Assembly: GCA_003388505.1 (NCBI GenBank) | Contig: QQVO01000027.1 | Coordinates: 1 to 35,363 of the forward strand | Direction of reading: 5' to 3' | Source: Planctomycetota bacterium | Lineage (GTDB): Bacteria; Planctomycetota; Planctomycetia; Planctomycetales; Planctomycetaceae | DNA length: 35,363 bases | Shown here: positions 1 through 7,109 of the stretch, one piece after another | Numbering within the stretch: the first letter of the stretch is position 1 | Layout of the letters: each line of letters starts with the position of its first letter | Notes under the pieces: model-generated | Database searches by the model: none | What the model saw: only the letters and a program-made list of their open reading frames with translations | What the model was told of the DNA's origin: nothing | Made by a program: the position numbers and the translations under genes

Positions 1-1
1 G

Positions 2-364
2 GGATACTTCGTCGCGCGTGGCTTCCATGTGCGTTTCACAGGTACGGCTCCTTCCTTGGGTGATGACCAATCCCGGAGTCGTACCTTTTTCGCTTTCTCC
101 CCAAATGTTAATTAGAAGACTGGCTCTAAATGGCTGAGCGGCCCACGAGAGTGCGGACAGCTTGAGGTCAGCCTGCTCTGTGACATTCCTTGCGAATGTG
201 GCGAGTGTCAAGATGTTTCTGGATCAGCTGCTATTTCTCACGAAGGTGTTGCCGGAGAATCTCAACGGTTCCGTGCCGAGTGGGAGATTGATCTGACTCC
301 GGGAGTCGGCGTGTGTGAGTTGCAGAGCGGCTGTACTGCGAAGATCGAGATGACTCAGTTCTGA
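2..364 (+). pseudogene. Possible broken 3' end of a gene of unknown function
   Basis: Frame 2 reads from the left edge to TGA at 362-364 with one in-frame TAG at 113-115. Both sides of the TAG look protein-like (SRTFFAFSPNVN before it, AEWEIDLTPGVGVCELQ near the end). No ATG, GTG or TTG follows the TAG early enough to restart the downstream part as a full protein. It ends 9 bp before the next gene. I do not recognise a family. It could be a decayed gene whose start lies left of the window, or chance open sequence. Confidence 0.25.
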
Positions 365-373
365 GGAGCAAGC

Positions 374-1009
374 ATGACGATTTGGCGCTTACACGGATCG
401 AGCCAAGTGACGATGACAGTCGTTGCGCTCTGTTTGTTCGCGGTCTGGCACATCATCGCGGCCGCCCCCGCTGAAGAGCCTCGATCGCAGCCGGACACCA
501 CGAAGTCGTTCGCAACAGAACCCCTCGACAACGTGGAAATCCAGGGGCGACTCGTCCGGATCGCGACAAGTGACGTCTCGGGAGAACTCTTGGTCACTCT
601 GGACGGCGCACCGGACCCGCTGCGGGTCGCGCTTCCCGAGGACGCGGGGGAGATCACCGAACTCTCCGCCGACACGTGGCTGCGGGACGGACTCGTGATC
701 GCCGTCGAGGCGACGCCGGAGAAGGAAGGAGACGCGTCCGAACGATCGTATCACTGGGTGACGCTTGACGCAGATCCGGAACAAGAGGGCGCGCTCAAAC
801 TGAAGGCGACGGCGCAGTTTCACAGGGGCCCCACCGATTACCACCTCGTCGGCGTTCGCTCAGACGACTGGAGCGACCTGATCTGCGTCTATCTCGCCGA
901 CCTGAATACTCTCGGAGATCACAAGCCGGCAGGCCTGATGTTCGTGCACGGGTGTCCGATCGCCCCGGTACCTGGGGCACTTTACGAAATGGAGGGCACG
1001 CTCAGGTAG
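374..1009 (+). CDS. Exported protein of unknown function, duplicated copy 1
   Basis: A 211-aa protein with an N-terminal signal peptide (hydrophobic stretch about residues 14-30, ending AAAPAEEP), so probably secreted or periplasmic. The start is supported by GAGGAG at 363-368, 5 bp before ATG. The mature part begins with a 'VEIQGRLVRIA' strand-rich segment and has a second strand-rich half with 'DLICVYLAD' and 'GLMFVHGCPIAPV'. It may be two small beta-barrel or OB-like domains, but that is only inference from the pattern. A close paralogue lies at 3675-4313. From the APAEEP segment on, about 150 of 181 aligned residues match by eye, including long identical blocks such as ALPEDAGEITELSADTWLRD. 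No family name is recognised. Confidence 0.8.
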   Translation: MTIWRLHGSSQVTMTVVALCLFAVWHIIAAAPAEEPRSQPDTTKSFATEPLDNVEIQGRLVRIATSDVSGELLVTLDGAPDPLRVALPEDAGEITELSADTWLRDGLVIAVEATPEKEGDASERSYHWVTLDADPEQEGALKLKATAQFHRGPTDYHLVGVRSDDWSDLICVYLADLNTLGDHKPAGLMFVHGCPIAPVPGALYEMEGTLR

Positions 1010-1092
1010 CCGTAGCGAGTCAGGATATCACGGCGGCCTCAGCGCTGTATGCAGGCGTGTGCCACCGCAATGATACCGTGAGTGGGACAGAG

Positions 1093-1491
1093 ATGACGAA
1101 GCTCTGCGCGGCAGCAGTGGTCTTGCTTGTTGCGATGGCCTATTGGGAGTATGGACCATTCACGCAGATTGTAGCCTTTGCGGCGTGTGTGGGACTCTCT
1201 CTGACGGGGCACGCAGGGACGCAGAATTGGAAGGATGTCGCCCGTTGTGCGAGACGAGGCGGCGTGAGCGCTTGGATCGTTTTCGGAGGCGCCGTTGCCC
1301 TGGCCCCGTTCGTGCGGAGTGACGAAGAAGTGCGGCAAATGATGTTTGGGCGCAGCGGAACAGGGATCGCGTTTGCTTTGCTCTTCCCGGGGCCGGTCTT
1401 CGGCGTTTTCGGGGCCTTGGCGAGCGGGGTCGCGGCGGCCTGTTGGCTGCTGTTTCGCCGCTGGAGGGAACGTGTGGCTCGGAGTCTTTGA
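1093..1491 (+). CDS. Small membrane protein of unknown function
   Basis: A 132-aa protein starting MTKLCAAAVVLL. The open frame extends upstream to 952, but that part overlaps the previous gene's 3' end in another frame and lacks a signal sequence. The ATG at 1093 begins directly with a hydrophobic segment. Three to four membrane segments can be seen: residues about 4-16, 18-36, 55-72 and 97-120 (FALLFPGPVFGVFGALASG). The C-terminus is basic (RRWRERVARSL), consistent with a cytoplasmic end. It is 28 bp upstream of the LRR membrane protein gene and probably co-transcribed with it. No family recognised. Confidence 0.6.
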   Translation: MTKLCAAAVVLLVAMAYWEYGPFTQIVAFAACVGLSLTGHAGTQNWKDVARCARRGGVSAWIVFGGAVALAPFVRSDEEVRQMMFGRSGTGIAFALLFPGPVFGVFGALASGVAAACWLLFRRWRERVARSL

Positions 1492-1519
1492 GCCTGTCGG
1501 ACTTTTCTCGCCCCCACGA

Positions 1520-2500
1520 ATGAAGCAGAAGACAACGTACACGACCGTGGTCCTGAATCTGTCGCTGTGGCTCGTTGGCACGGCATTGGGATGCAGTCTG
1601 ACGACTCTGTTCGTGCTGGGGCCGATTCGGTATTTCCTGGTGCCGGACTTCTCCATCGTGTCGCTTGCTGTTCTTGCATGGATCTGTGCGTTTCCCTTTT
1701 TCGTGATTGGGCTGAAGAGAGATTCTGGAATGCCGCCCCCGGTGATTGCCTTCATCGGCTTTGCCGCAGGCGGAGCAACGACGACGATGCTGTCGGCGGG
1801 CGGAGGGTTTCTGGCTGACTGGCTCTCGCAGTACGTGCTGTGGGTCCGCGCCATTCATGGAATCGTGGCCTTGCCAATCGCGTTCGCCGCATTGATTGTC
1901 TCGACTGCCTGCCTGTTTATCTGGCGAGGACGTCTGGGCACGCGCGGCGCGATTGGCTGTATGACCGTGATGATCGCTGTGGCTGTTTCAGCAACCTGGC
2001 TGTCCGTCGAATGCTACGATGGTATGCAGGCGGCCGAAGTCGCCGCTCAACAACAGAAGGAACTTGAGGCGCTGGGTTTTCTGGTGTCCGGGCGTCCTCT
2101 GCGTCAATGGGACGTTGCATCGCCGCACGGTGCGGCTGCAGTGCCCAAGTTGGCGGCCGCCGCAGGCATACTGAACACGGCTGCATCCGTGGCGCTCTAC
2201 TTGAACTCACCGAGCGTTACGGATGGGGATGTTCGAGCATTACGAGACTGTAGGACCGTCGAGAAGCTGGAATTGCATGGAAGTCAACTAACGGATGTTG
2301 GTCTGAACGACATTGCGAAGATGCCGAAGCTCCGTTGGCTTCGAATCTCCAATACAGAAGTCACGGATGCCGGAGTGACCGACCTTGTTAATCAAAGAAC
2401 GCTTGAGTTCTTGGACATCAGGGGCACGCGCGTCACTAAGAGGCGGATTGACAAACTGCGGGAAATTGACGGCTTGAGGGTGGTGGCCAATCAAGAGTGA
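1520..2500 (+). CDS. Membrane protein with C-terminal leucine-rich repeats
   Basis: A 326-aa protein (MKQKTTYTTVVLNLSLW...). The open frame reaches back to 1346, but the 58 extra residues are arginine/cysteine-rich, overlap the previous gene and look non-coding, so the ATG at 1520 is preferred. Residues about 8-190 contain five hydrophobic membrane segments with a Gly/Ala-rich middle (GFAAGGATTTMLSAGGG). The C-terminal third holds about three leucine-rich repeats of the planctomycete type, with the recurring motif (V/L)TDxG(V/L)xxL, for example SQLTDVGLNDIAKMPKL and TEVTDAGVTDLVNQRTL. Such repeats usually bind proteins, so a membrane-anchored binding module is a fair inference; the partner is unknown. 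Confidence 0.7.
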   Translation: MKQKTTYTTVVLNLSLWLVGTALGCSLTTLFVLGPIRYFLVPDFSIVSLAVLAWICAFPFFVIGLKRDSGMPPPVIAFIGFAAGGATTTMLSAGGGFLADWLSQYVLWVRAIHGIVALPIAFAALIVSTACLFIWRGRLGTRGAIGCMTVMIAVAVSATWLSVECYDGMQAAEVAAQQQKELEALGFLVSGRPLRQWDVASPHGAAAVPKLAAAAGILNTAASVALYLNSPSVTDGDVRALRDCRTVEKLELHGSQLTDVGLNDIAKMPKLRWLRISNTEVTDAGVTDLVNQRTLEFLDIRGTRVTKRRIDKLREIDGLRVVANQE

Positions 2501-2541
2501 CATGCCCGCGCGTGTTGCGGGACGAGATGACATTTCATTCC

Positions 2542-2568
2542 ATGCCGTCGTTATTGGGGCGGCGGCAT
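2542..2568 (+). other. Hairpin after the LRR gene
   Basis: ATGCCGTCG (2542-2550) pairs with CGGCGGCAT (2560-2568) around a 9-nt loop, a 9-bp stem with one G-T wobble. It lies 41 bp after the LRR gene stop. There is no T-run, so it may slow or end transcription only weakly. Confidence 0.3.
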
Positions 2569-2591
2569 AACCGAGAACGAAGTGAAGTGGA

Positions 2592-3047
2592 GTGACGCTT
2601 GTGGCCGCATGTCGCGTCGATGCACGTCCCGATCAATCAGGTCGATACGACGTTGTTCCAGCAACGACGAATCTTGGTTCGTGGCTCCGCACGCTCCGTG
2701 AGCGCCTCAGTCGATCGGCAGTTTACGTGCTCCTGCTGAGTCTGGGATGTGCCACAAGTAAGAATGAACAGACGAAACCGATCCGACTCACGTCCAATGA
2801 GAGCGAGACGCGCGAGCGGATTCTTGCGGAGATTGCCGTCGGCATGCCGATTCACGCCGCCGAAGAAGCGATGACTGCAAGCGGATTCAGTTGCACAGCG
2901 AAGGACGATGAAGACGGCGAGTATCTGTACTGTGATGCCCAGCAGAGTGAGAGTACGTTCATCAAGCGACGGTGGCAGGTGAAGGTTCGGCATCGCGACG
3001 GCCGGGTGTCCGATGTCGAAGTGCGCACCGGACTGATCGGCATGTGA
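2592..3047 (+). CDS. Putative small lipoprotein, BamE/SmpA-like pattern
   Basis: A 151-aa reading frame with GTG starts possible at 2592 or 2601. A hydrophobic segment (AVYVLLLSLGC, about residues 43-53) ends in a cysteine followed by ATSKNE, which resembles a lipoprotein signal. The lipobox is imperfect (Ser rather than Leu at -3) and the N-terminal region before it is long, so the true start is uncertain. The mature part has 'ILAEIAVGMPIHAAEEAMTASGF' spacing followed by a strand pair (WQVKVRHRDGRVSDVEVR). This resembles the small BamE/SmpA-like fold seen in many short lipoproteins. That is a pattern-based inference, not a confirmed family. Confidence 0.55.
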   Translation: MTLVAACRVDARPDQSGRYDVVPATTNLGSWLRTLRERLSRSAVYVLLLSLGCATSKNEQTKPIRLTSNESETRERILAEIAVGMPIHAAEEAMTASGFSCTAKDDEDGEYLYCDAQQSESTFIKRRWQVKVRHRDGRVSDVEVRTGLIGM

Positions 3048-3082
3048 AGGCCGTCATCAGCGCGGGGGGAGCATCGAAACCG

Positions 3083-3538
3083 GTGACGACGATGATGGGC
3101 ACGAGATTCCAGAGGATTCGCGACGCGCTCCGGTTCGTCTGCCCGCGGATCGTTCTGGTTGCTACTGTGGTACTGGGAACGATTGCCTGGGTAAGTTGGC
3201 CGGATCGCACCTGGGAAAGGTTCATTGCGGCGCTGCAAGCACGCGATCCAGAGACGGCCAACTCTTTTTGCGATGATCAAACATTGAGGGTTGTCATCGG
3301 GGAGGAGTCCGGCGACATCTCACTTGAAGTTCGCACTGCGGCTCAGGAACGGTACATCGGCTATCCGCTGGAGCGCATCTATGAGGGTGATCTCGAGAAG
3401 TTTCGGCTGCGGATGGCGCCGCGTTCATCGCGACTGGGGCAGATCATCGCCGGCGACGTTCCGCTGGGCGCGGCGGGGTCGGTCTGGTTCGGACAATTAC
3501 GATTCTGCCGAGGCAAGATCATGTTTCGCGCCGATTAA
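3083..3538 (+). CDS. Single-helix membrane-anchored protein, duplicated copy 1
   Basis: A 151-aa protein starting with GTG at 3083 (MTTMMGTRFQRIRDALRF...). ATG codons at 3092 and 3095 are alternatives. The GTG is preferred because the truncated copy at 4395 keeps the same GTG-ACG-ACG-ATG start. Residues about 20-38 (IVLVATVVLGTIAWVSW) form one membrane helix or signal anchor. The motif PDRTWERFIAALQARDPETA then begins a soluble domain of about 105 residues. A helix followed by 'AL.ARDPETA' is reminiscent of small exported proteins counting a helix-rich domain such as NTF2-like ones, but no family can be assigned. It lies 36 bp after the lipoprotein gene. Confidence 0.6.
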   Translation: MTTMMGTRFQRIRDALRFVCPRIVLVATVVLGTIAWVSWPDRTWERFIAALQARDPETANSFCDDQTLRVVIGEESGDISLEVRTAAQERYIGYPLERIYEGDLEKFRLRMAPRSSRLGQIIAGDVPLGAAGSVWFGQLRFCRGKIMFRAD

Positions 3539-3674
3539 CTGCGCACGGTGAATCCGGACTCGGTCGCGCTGCGCAGACGCTCGCCATGGAGCCACGTAGG
3601 CCGCGCCCAGCGCAGTGCAGTTCCGGCACGGTTCCCCCAACCCAGAAATTAGGGTACCCCAATTCCAGGAAGCG

Positions 3675-4313
3675 ATGATGATGAACCGCCGCACGCACAG
3701 ACTGAATCACATGGCGATCGCGGCCGTCGCATGCTGTTTGTTCGCCGTCTGGCAAATCATCGCGGTCGCCCCCGCTGAAGAGCCTCGATCGCAGCCGGAC
3801 ACCACGAAGTCATTCGCAACAGAACCCCTCGACAACGTGGAAATCCAGGGGCGATCTGTCCGGATCGCAGCGAGTGACGTCCCGGGAGAACTTGTGATCA
3901 CCGCGGAGGGCGCAGCGAACCCGCTGCGGGTCGCGCTGCCGGAGGACGCGGGGGAGATCACGGAACTCTCCGCCGACACGTGGCTGCGGGACGGGATCGT
4001 GATCGCCGTCGAGGCGACGCGCGAAAAGGAAGGAGACGCGTCCGAACGATCGTATCACTGGGTGACGCTTGACGCAGACCCGGAACAAGAGGGCGCGCTG
4101 AAACTCAAGGCAACGGCGGAGTTTCACAGGAGTGAGATCGATTACGACCTTGTCGGCGTCCGCTCAGGCGATCCGGGCGATCTAATCTGCGTGTATCTTG
4201 CCGATCCAGACCGCCTGCAGCTATTCGAATCAGCAGGTCTGATGTTCGTGCACGGGTGTCCGATCGCCCCGGTCGCCGGGAAACTGTACGACATGACGGG
4301 TACGCTCAGGTAG
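3675..4313 (+). CDS. Exported protein of unknown function, duplicated copy 2
   Basis: A 212-aa paralogue of the protein at 374-1009. ATG codons occur in a row at 3675, 3678 and 3681, just after AGGAAG at 3667-3672; any of the three could be used. The frame stays open back to 3615, but that stretch has no signal-peptide character. The signal peptide covers about residues 12-31 (AIAAVACCLFAVWQIIAVAPA). The mature parts of the two copies are nearly identical up to 'ALKLKATAEFHRS' and differ most around residues 165-185 (PDRLQLFES versus LNTLGDHKP). Conservation of long blocks at the DNA level suggests recent duplication or gene conversion. Function unknown. Confidence 0.8.
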   Translation: MMMNRRTHRLNHMAIAAVACCLFAVWQIIAVAPAEEPRSQPDTTKSFATEPLDNVEIQGRSVRIAASDVPGELVITAEGAANPLRVALPEDAGEITELSADTWLRDGIVIAVEATREKEGDASERSYHWVTLDADPEQEGALKLKATAEFHRSEIDYDLVGVRSGDPGDLICVYLADPDRLQLFESAGLMFVHGCPIAPVAGKLYDMTGTLR

Positions 4314-4394
4314 CCGTCGCGAAGCATGGCCGCATACGCGACCGTGAGAGACGCAAGCGCGACCGTCGGGCAAGGTGATTGATCATCGAATCCG

Positions 4395-4598
4395 GTGACG
4401 ACGATGACGGCCACGAGACTCCAAAGGACTCGAGATGCGATCCGGTACTTCTTCCCGAGAATCGTGTTGCTGACGACTGTCGTACTCGGAACGATCGCCT
4501 GGCTCTCCTGGCCGGATCGCACCTGGGAGAGGTTCATTGCGGCGCTGCGAGGGGGCACACCGATGTTGACGGTCGCGGTGTCGGGCGATGCCGCTTGA
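4395..4598 (+). pseudogene. Truncated second copy of the single-helix membrane protein
   Basis: The first 50 or so codons match the gene at 3083-3538 (same GTG start, same TRxQRxRDA segment, same helix, same SWPDRTWERFIAAL). After RFIAAL, at about 4545, similarity stops and the frame ends after 18 unrelated codons (RGGTPMLTVAVSGDAA). The whole soluble domain is missing. The upstream 15 bp (ATCGAAxCCGGTGACGACG) also match, so the break is only on the 3' side, where mog begins on the opposite strand. It may be a dead fragment, or a 67-aa membrane peptide could still be made. Confidence 0.6.
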
Positions 4599-4618
4599 GG
4601 GGAGGGGGAAGACTTGCC

Positions 4619-5149
4619 TCATTTCTTCTTCGGGCGGAAGGCGATGATACGTTGCTGGTTGGTTTCGAGGTAGGGGCCTTCGATGAGGTCGATGCAGTAG
4701 GGGACGGCGGGCATGACGGCGTCGAGGCATTCGTGGATGGCTTTGGGTTGGCCGGGGAGATTGATGATGAGCGAAGAGCCGCGGATGCCGGCGGTCTGGC
4801 GGGAGAGGATGGCGGTGGGGACTTTCTCCAGTGAGACTTTGCGCATGAGTTCGCCGAAGCCGGGCATGAGTTTTTGGCTGACGGCTGCGGTGGCTTCGGG
4901 GGTTACGTCGCGCGGGGCGGGGCCGGTGCCGCCGGTTGTTACCACGAGGCAACAGTGCTCCTGGTCGCAGAGTTCGATCAGGGCGGCTTCGATGCCGGCC
5001 TGATCGTCGGGGATGACGCGGGGGACCGGTTCCCAGGCGGAAGTGAGGACGTCGGCGAAGTATTCGTGGATGGCGGGTCCGCCGCGGTCTTCGTATTCTC
5101 CGCGGCTGGCTCGGTCGGAGACGGTGAGGATGCCGATGCGTGCGGTCAT
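4619..5149 (-). CDS. mog: Molybdopterin adenylyltransferase
   Basis: A 176-aa cytoplasmic enzyme that adenylates molybdopterin before molybdenum insertion in molybdenum-cofactor synthesis. It matches the E. coli MogA pattern along its whole length: RIGILTVSDRAS at the N-terminus, RVIPDD near residue 45-49, the substrate-binding loop TTGGTGPAPRDVTPEA (residues 71-86, with Asp81), MPGFGE, PTAILSRQ, and the C-terminal VPYCIDLIEGPYLET. Family members are about 170-195 aa. ATG at 5149 has only weak ribosome-binding complementarity. No other molybdenum-cofactor gene is nearby. Its 3' end faces the truncated duplicate at 4395-4598. Confidence 0.93.
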   Translation of the reverse strand: MTARIGILTVSDRASRGEYEDRGGPAIHEYFADVLTSAWEPVPRVIPDDQAGIEAALIELCDQEHCCLVVTTGGTGPAPRDVTPEATAAVSQKLMPGFGELMRKVSLEKVPTAILSRQTAGIRGSSLIINLPGQPKAIHECLDAVMPAVPYCIDLIEGPYLETNQQRIIAFRPKKK

Positions 5150-5218
5150 GGGTGTTGTCCGGAGGTTGTTTCACGCAAAGTCGCAAAGACGCCAAGTTGG
5201 ATTGCAAAGAGAAGAGGA

Positions 5219-5247
5219 GCGCTCCCCTGCGGGTCGCGGCTAAACGG
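5219..5247 (+). repeat. Dispersed repeat, empty-site copy
   Basis: One of seven copies of an intergenic unit that begins GCGCTCCCCTGCGGG and ends TCGCGGCTAAACGG. This copy is uninterrupted at its TA. Matching sequence continues to the right (TTGTG..TGCGGG), as in the copy at 21363. Just upstream (about 5171-5194) is a stretch of the type CGCAAAGTCGCAAAGACGCC, which resembles the arms around 13127 and 13438. Confidence 0.8.
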
Positions 5248-5300
5248 TTGTGCATGCGGGTCGCGGCAGAATGGGACGAGTGCAAGTCACCGGGTAAGGA

Positions 5301-5693
5301 TCAGAATTCGAGGAAATCGCGCGAGTAATGCGAGAAGTCGAGCCGTTCGTTCTGCGGGTCGAGGCCGATTCCCCAGAGCTGCATGGCGAGTGCGCCGAAC
5401 AGGATGTCGATTTCGCGTCCGTCTTCGTCCTGTCCGATTTCGTCGATGACGGCGGCCTGGAATTCGAGTGGACGGCCCTCGACTTCCGCCTGGATCAGAC
5501 AGGCGTGTCGGATTTCGTGAGAGCTGCCCCCGAGCATCGCCCGTCGGGACTGCCGGAGTTCGGTCAGTTCCAGATCGTCGGCCGCCTGTTGCCGAATGTA
5601 CGACTGTCGCGCTCCGAAGTCGAACAGCGTCCAGCAGCGCCGCCCGTCGATTTCGATTTCCTGTCGGATGCGGCCCATCGTTTTCGTTTGCAT
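5301..5693 (-). CDS. Retropepsin-like aspartic protease-fold protein
   Basis: A 130-aa protein with the layout of a single-domain retroviral-type aspartyl protease. A strand pair (EIEIDGRRCWTLFDFGARQSYI, residues about 12-33) carries the active-site position. A middle section AVIDEIGQ follows, and near the C-terminus DILFGALAMQLWGIGLDPQNERLDF corresponds to the family's 'ILG...L...G..LD...L.F' end. The usual catalytic triad D-T/S-G reads D-F-G here (FDFGARQSYI), so the aspartate is kept but the Thr/Ser is lost; activity is doubtful. It lies between mog and ald on the same strand. The ATG at 5693 has only a weak ribosome-binding site; an internal ATG (MGRIRQ) is possible. Confidence 0.7.
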   Translation of the reverse strand: MQTKTMGRIRQEIEIDGRRCWTLFDFGARQSYIRQQAADDLELTELRQSRRAMLGGSSHEIRHACLIQAEVEGRPLEFQAAVIDEIGQDEDGREIDILFGALAMQLWGIGLDPQNERLDFSHYSRDFLEF

Positions 5694-5825
5694 GGTCCAG
5701 GGTGCTCACATCACCAATATTGATTCTACGACTCCGCAAGCAAGGAGTGCCATGTCGCTTTGTTCTCGGCGATCGATTCGCCGCTGCTCGTGTGAGATCT
5801 TCCCGGCTTCCGTCTTCGCGAAATC

Positions 5826-6929
5826 TCAGCCGAACTTCTGGAAGTCGATTGCGAATGTTTCGGCGACTGCCTGGTTGGTGACGCGGCCGGCGTGCATGTT
5901 GACGGCGGCGGCGAGGCCGGGGTCGGACTGGCAGGCGGCTTGCAGGCCCTGGTTCGCCAGCCGGAACGCATAGGGAAACGTGACGTTACAGAGCGCGTAG
6001 GTGCTGGTGCGGCCGACGGCGCCGGGCATGTTGGTGACACAGTAGTGGACGACGTCGTCGACGATGTAGGTGGGCTGGGCGTGTGTGGTGGGTCGGCTGG
6101 TTTCGAACGTTCCGCCCTGGTCGATCGAGACGTCGACAATGACGGCGCCGGGTTTCATGGCGGCCAAGTCCGCTTCGCTCACCAGCCGCGGAGCGCGGGC
6201 GCCGGGAATCAAAACGGCGCCGATCACCAGGTCGGCCAGCGCGAGTTGTTCGCGGATGTTGTGGCGGTCGGAGAAGAGGGTGTTGACGTTGGCCGGCATG
6301 ATGTCTTCGAGGTGGCGGAGCCGGTCGACGTTGATGTCGACGATGACGACGTCGGCCTGGAAGCCGGCGGCGATGCGGGCGGCGTTCTTGCCGACGATTC
6401 CCCCGCCGAGAACGAGGATGTGAGCGGGGGGGACGCCGGGGACGCCGCCGAGGAGGATGCCGCGACCTTCCTGCGGGCGCTCCAGAAACTTGGCGCCTTC
6501 CTGAATGCTCATGCGTCCGGCGACTTCGCTCATGGGGGTGAGGCAGGGGAGGTCGCCCTTTTGACCGCGGAGCGTTTCGTAGGCGAGGGCTGTTATTCCG
6601 GTCTGGAGCACTTGGCGCGTCAGTTGCTCGTCGGCGGCGAAGTGGAAATAGGTGAAGACCATCTGGCCGGCGCGCATCAGGGGCCACTCGGGTTCGAGCG
6701 GCTCCTTGACTTTGACGACGAGTTCGGCCTGCTGCCAGATTGCATCGGGGGTTGCGACGATCTCGGCGCCGTGGATGGCGTATTGTTCGTCGGGAATGCC
6801 GCTGCCCATGCCGGCGCTGTGTTCGACAAGCACTCGATGGCCGGCCTGGGTCAGTTCTTCGACGCCGACGGGCAGCATGCCGACGCGGTACTCGTCCGGT
6901 TTTGTCTCACGCGGTACGCCGACGATCAT
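5826..6929 (-). CDS. ald: Alanine dehydrogenase
   Basis: A 367-aa NAD-dependent enzyme interconverting L-alanine and pyruvate plus ammonia. The sequence shows the family N-terminus GVPRETKPDEYRVGMLP with substrate Arg15, then Lys75 in VKVKEP, His96 in FTYFHFAAD and Asp270 in VDVSIDQGG. These are the positions known as substrate/catalytic residues in alanine dehydrogenases. The NAD-binding GGGIVG (residues 175-180) is followed by acidic Asp198. Length and the end (NQAVAETF) fit the family. GGGAGG 6-7 bp before the ATG at 6929 supports the start. The gene is convergent with nothing and stands alone, with a terminator of the upstream FHA gene before it. Confidence 0.95.
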   Translation of the reverse strand: MIVGVPRETKPDEYRVGMLPVGVEELTQAGHRVLVEHSAGMGSGIPDEQYAIHGAEIVATPDAIWQQAELVVKVKEPLEPEWPLMRAGQMVFTYFHFAADEQLTRQVLQTGITALAYETLRGQKGDLPCLTPMSEVAGRMSIQEGAKFLERPQEGRGILLGGVPGVPPAHILVLGGGIVGKNAARIAAGFQADVVIVDINVDRLRHLEDIMPANVNTLFSDRHNIREQLALADLVIGAVLIPGARAPRLVSEADLAAMKPGAVIVDVSIDQGGTFETSRPTTHAQPTYIVDDVVHYCVTNMPGAVGRTSTYALCNVTFPYAFRLANQGLQAACQSDPGLAAAVNMHAGRVTNQAVAETFAIDFQKFG

Positions 6930-7040
6930 CAGACGCCTCCCCTACAGCGCGCGGTCTCACGATGCCGCCCCTGGTCTTCCACTCCCAAGGGCTGATTGGA
7001 AGCGCAATTCTACGCGGTGCGCGGATTCATCGCATCCGAA

Positions 7041-7072
7041 AGAAAACGCCTCGCCGATGAGAGGGCGAGGCG
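7041..7072 (-). terminator. Rho-independent terminator of the FHA gene
   Basis: On the minus strand, CGCCTCGCC pairs with GGCGAGGCG (9 perfect bp, arms at 7064-7072 and 7047-7055) around an 8-nt loop. TTTTCTTTC follows at 7046-7038. It sits 38 bp after the FHA gene stop and upstream of ald. Confidence 0.75.
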
Positions 7073-7109
7073 GTTGGAAATCTGATTGCGGAAAACCGGC
7101 GGGCGGGCG

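Noticed and set aside
5219-5268. Attachment site or integration scar
   Set aside because: No integrase and no tRNA; the sequence is a multi-copy dispersed repeat.
5892-6995. 367-codon plus-strand open frame opposite ald
   Set aside because: Exact antisense shadow of alanine dehydrogenase, Gly/Asp/Val-rich, no domain.
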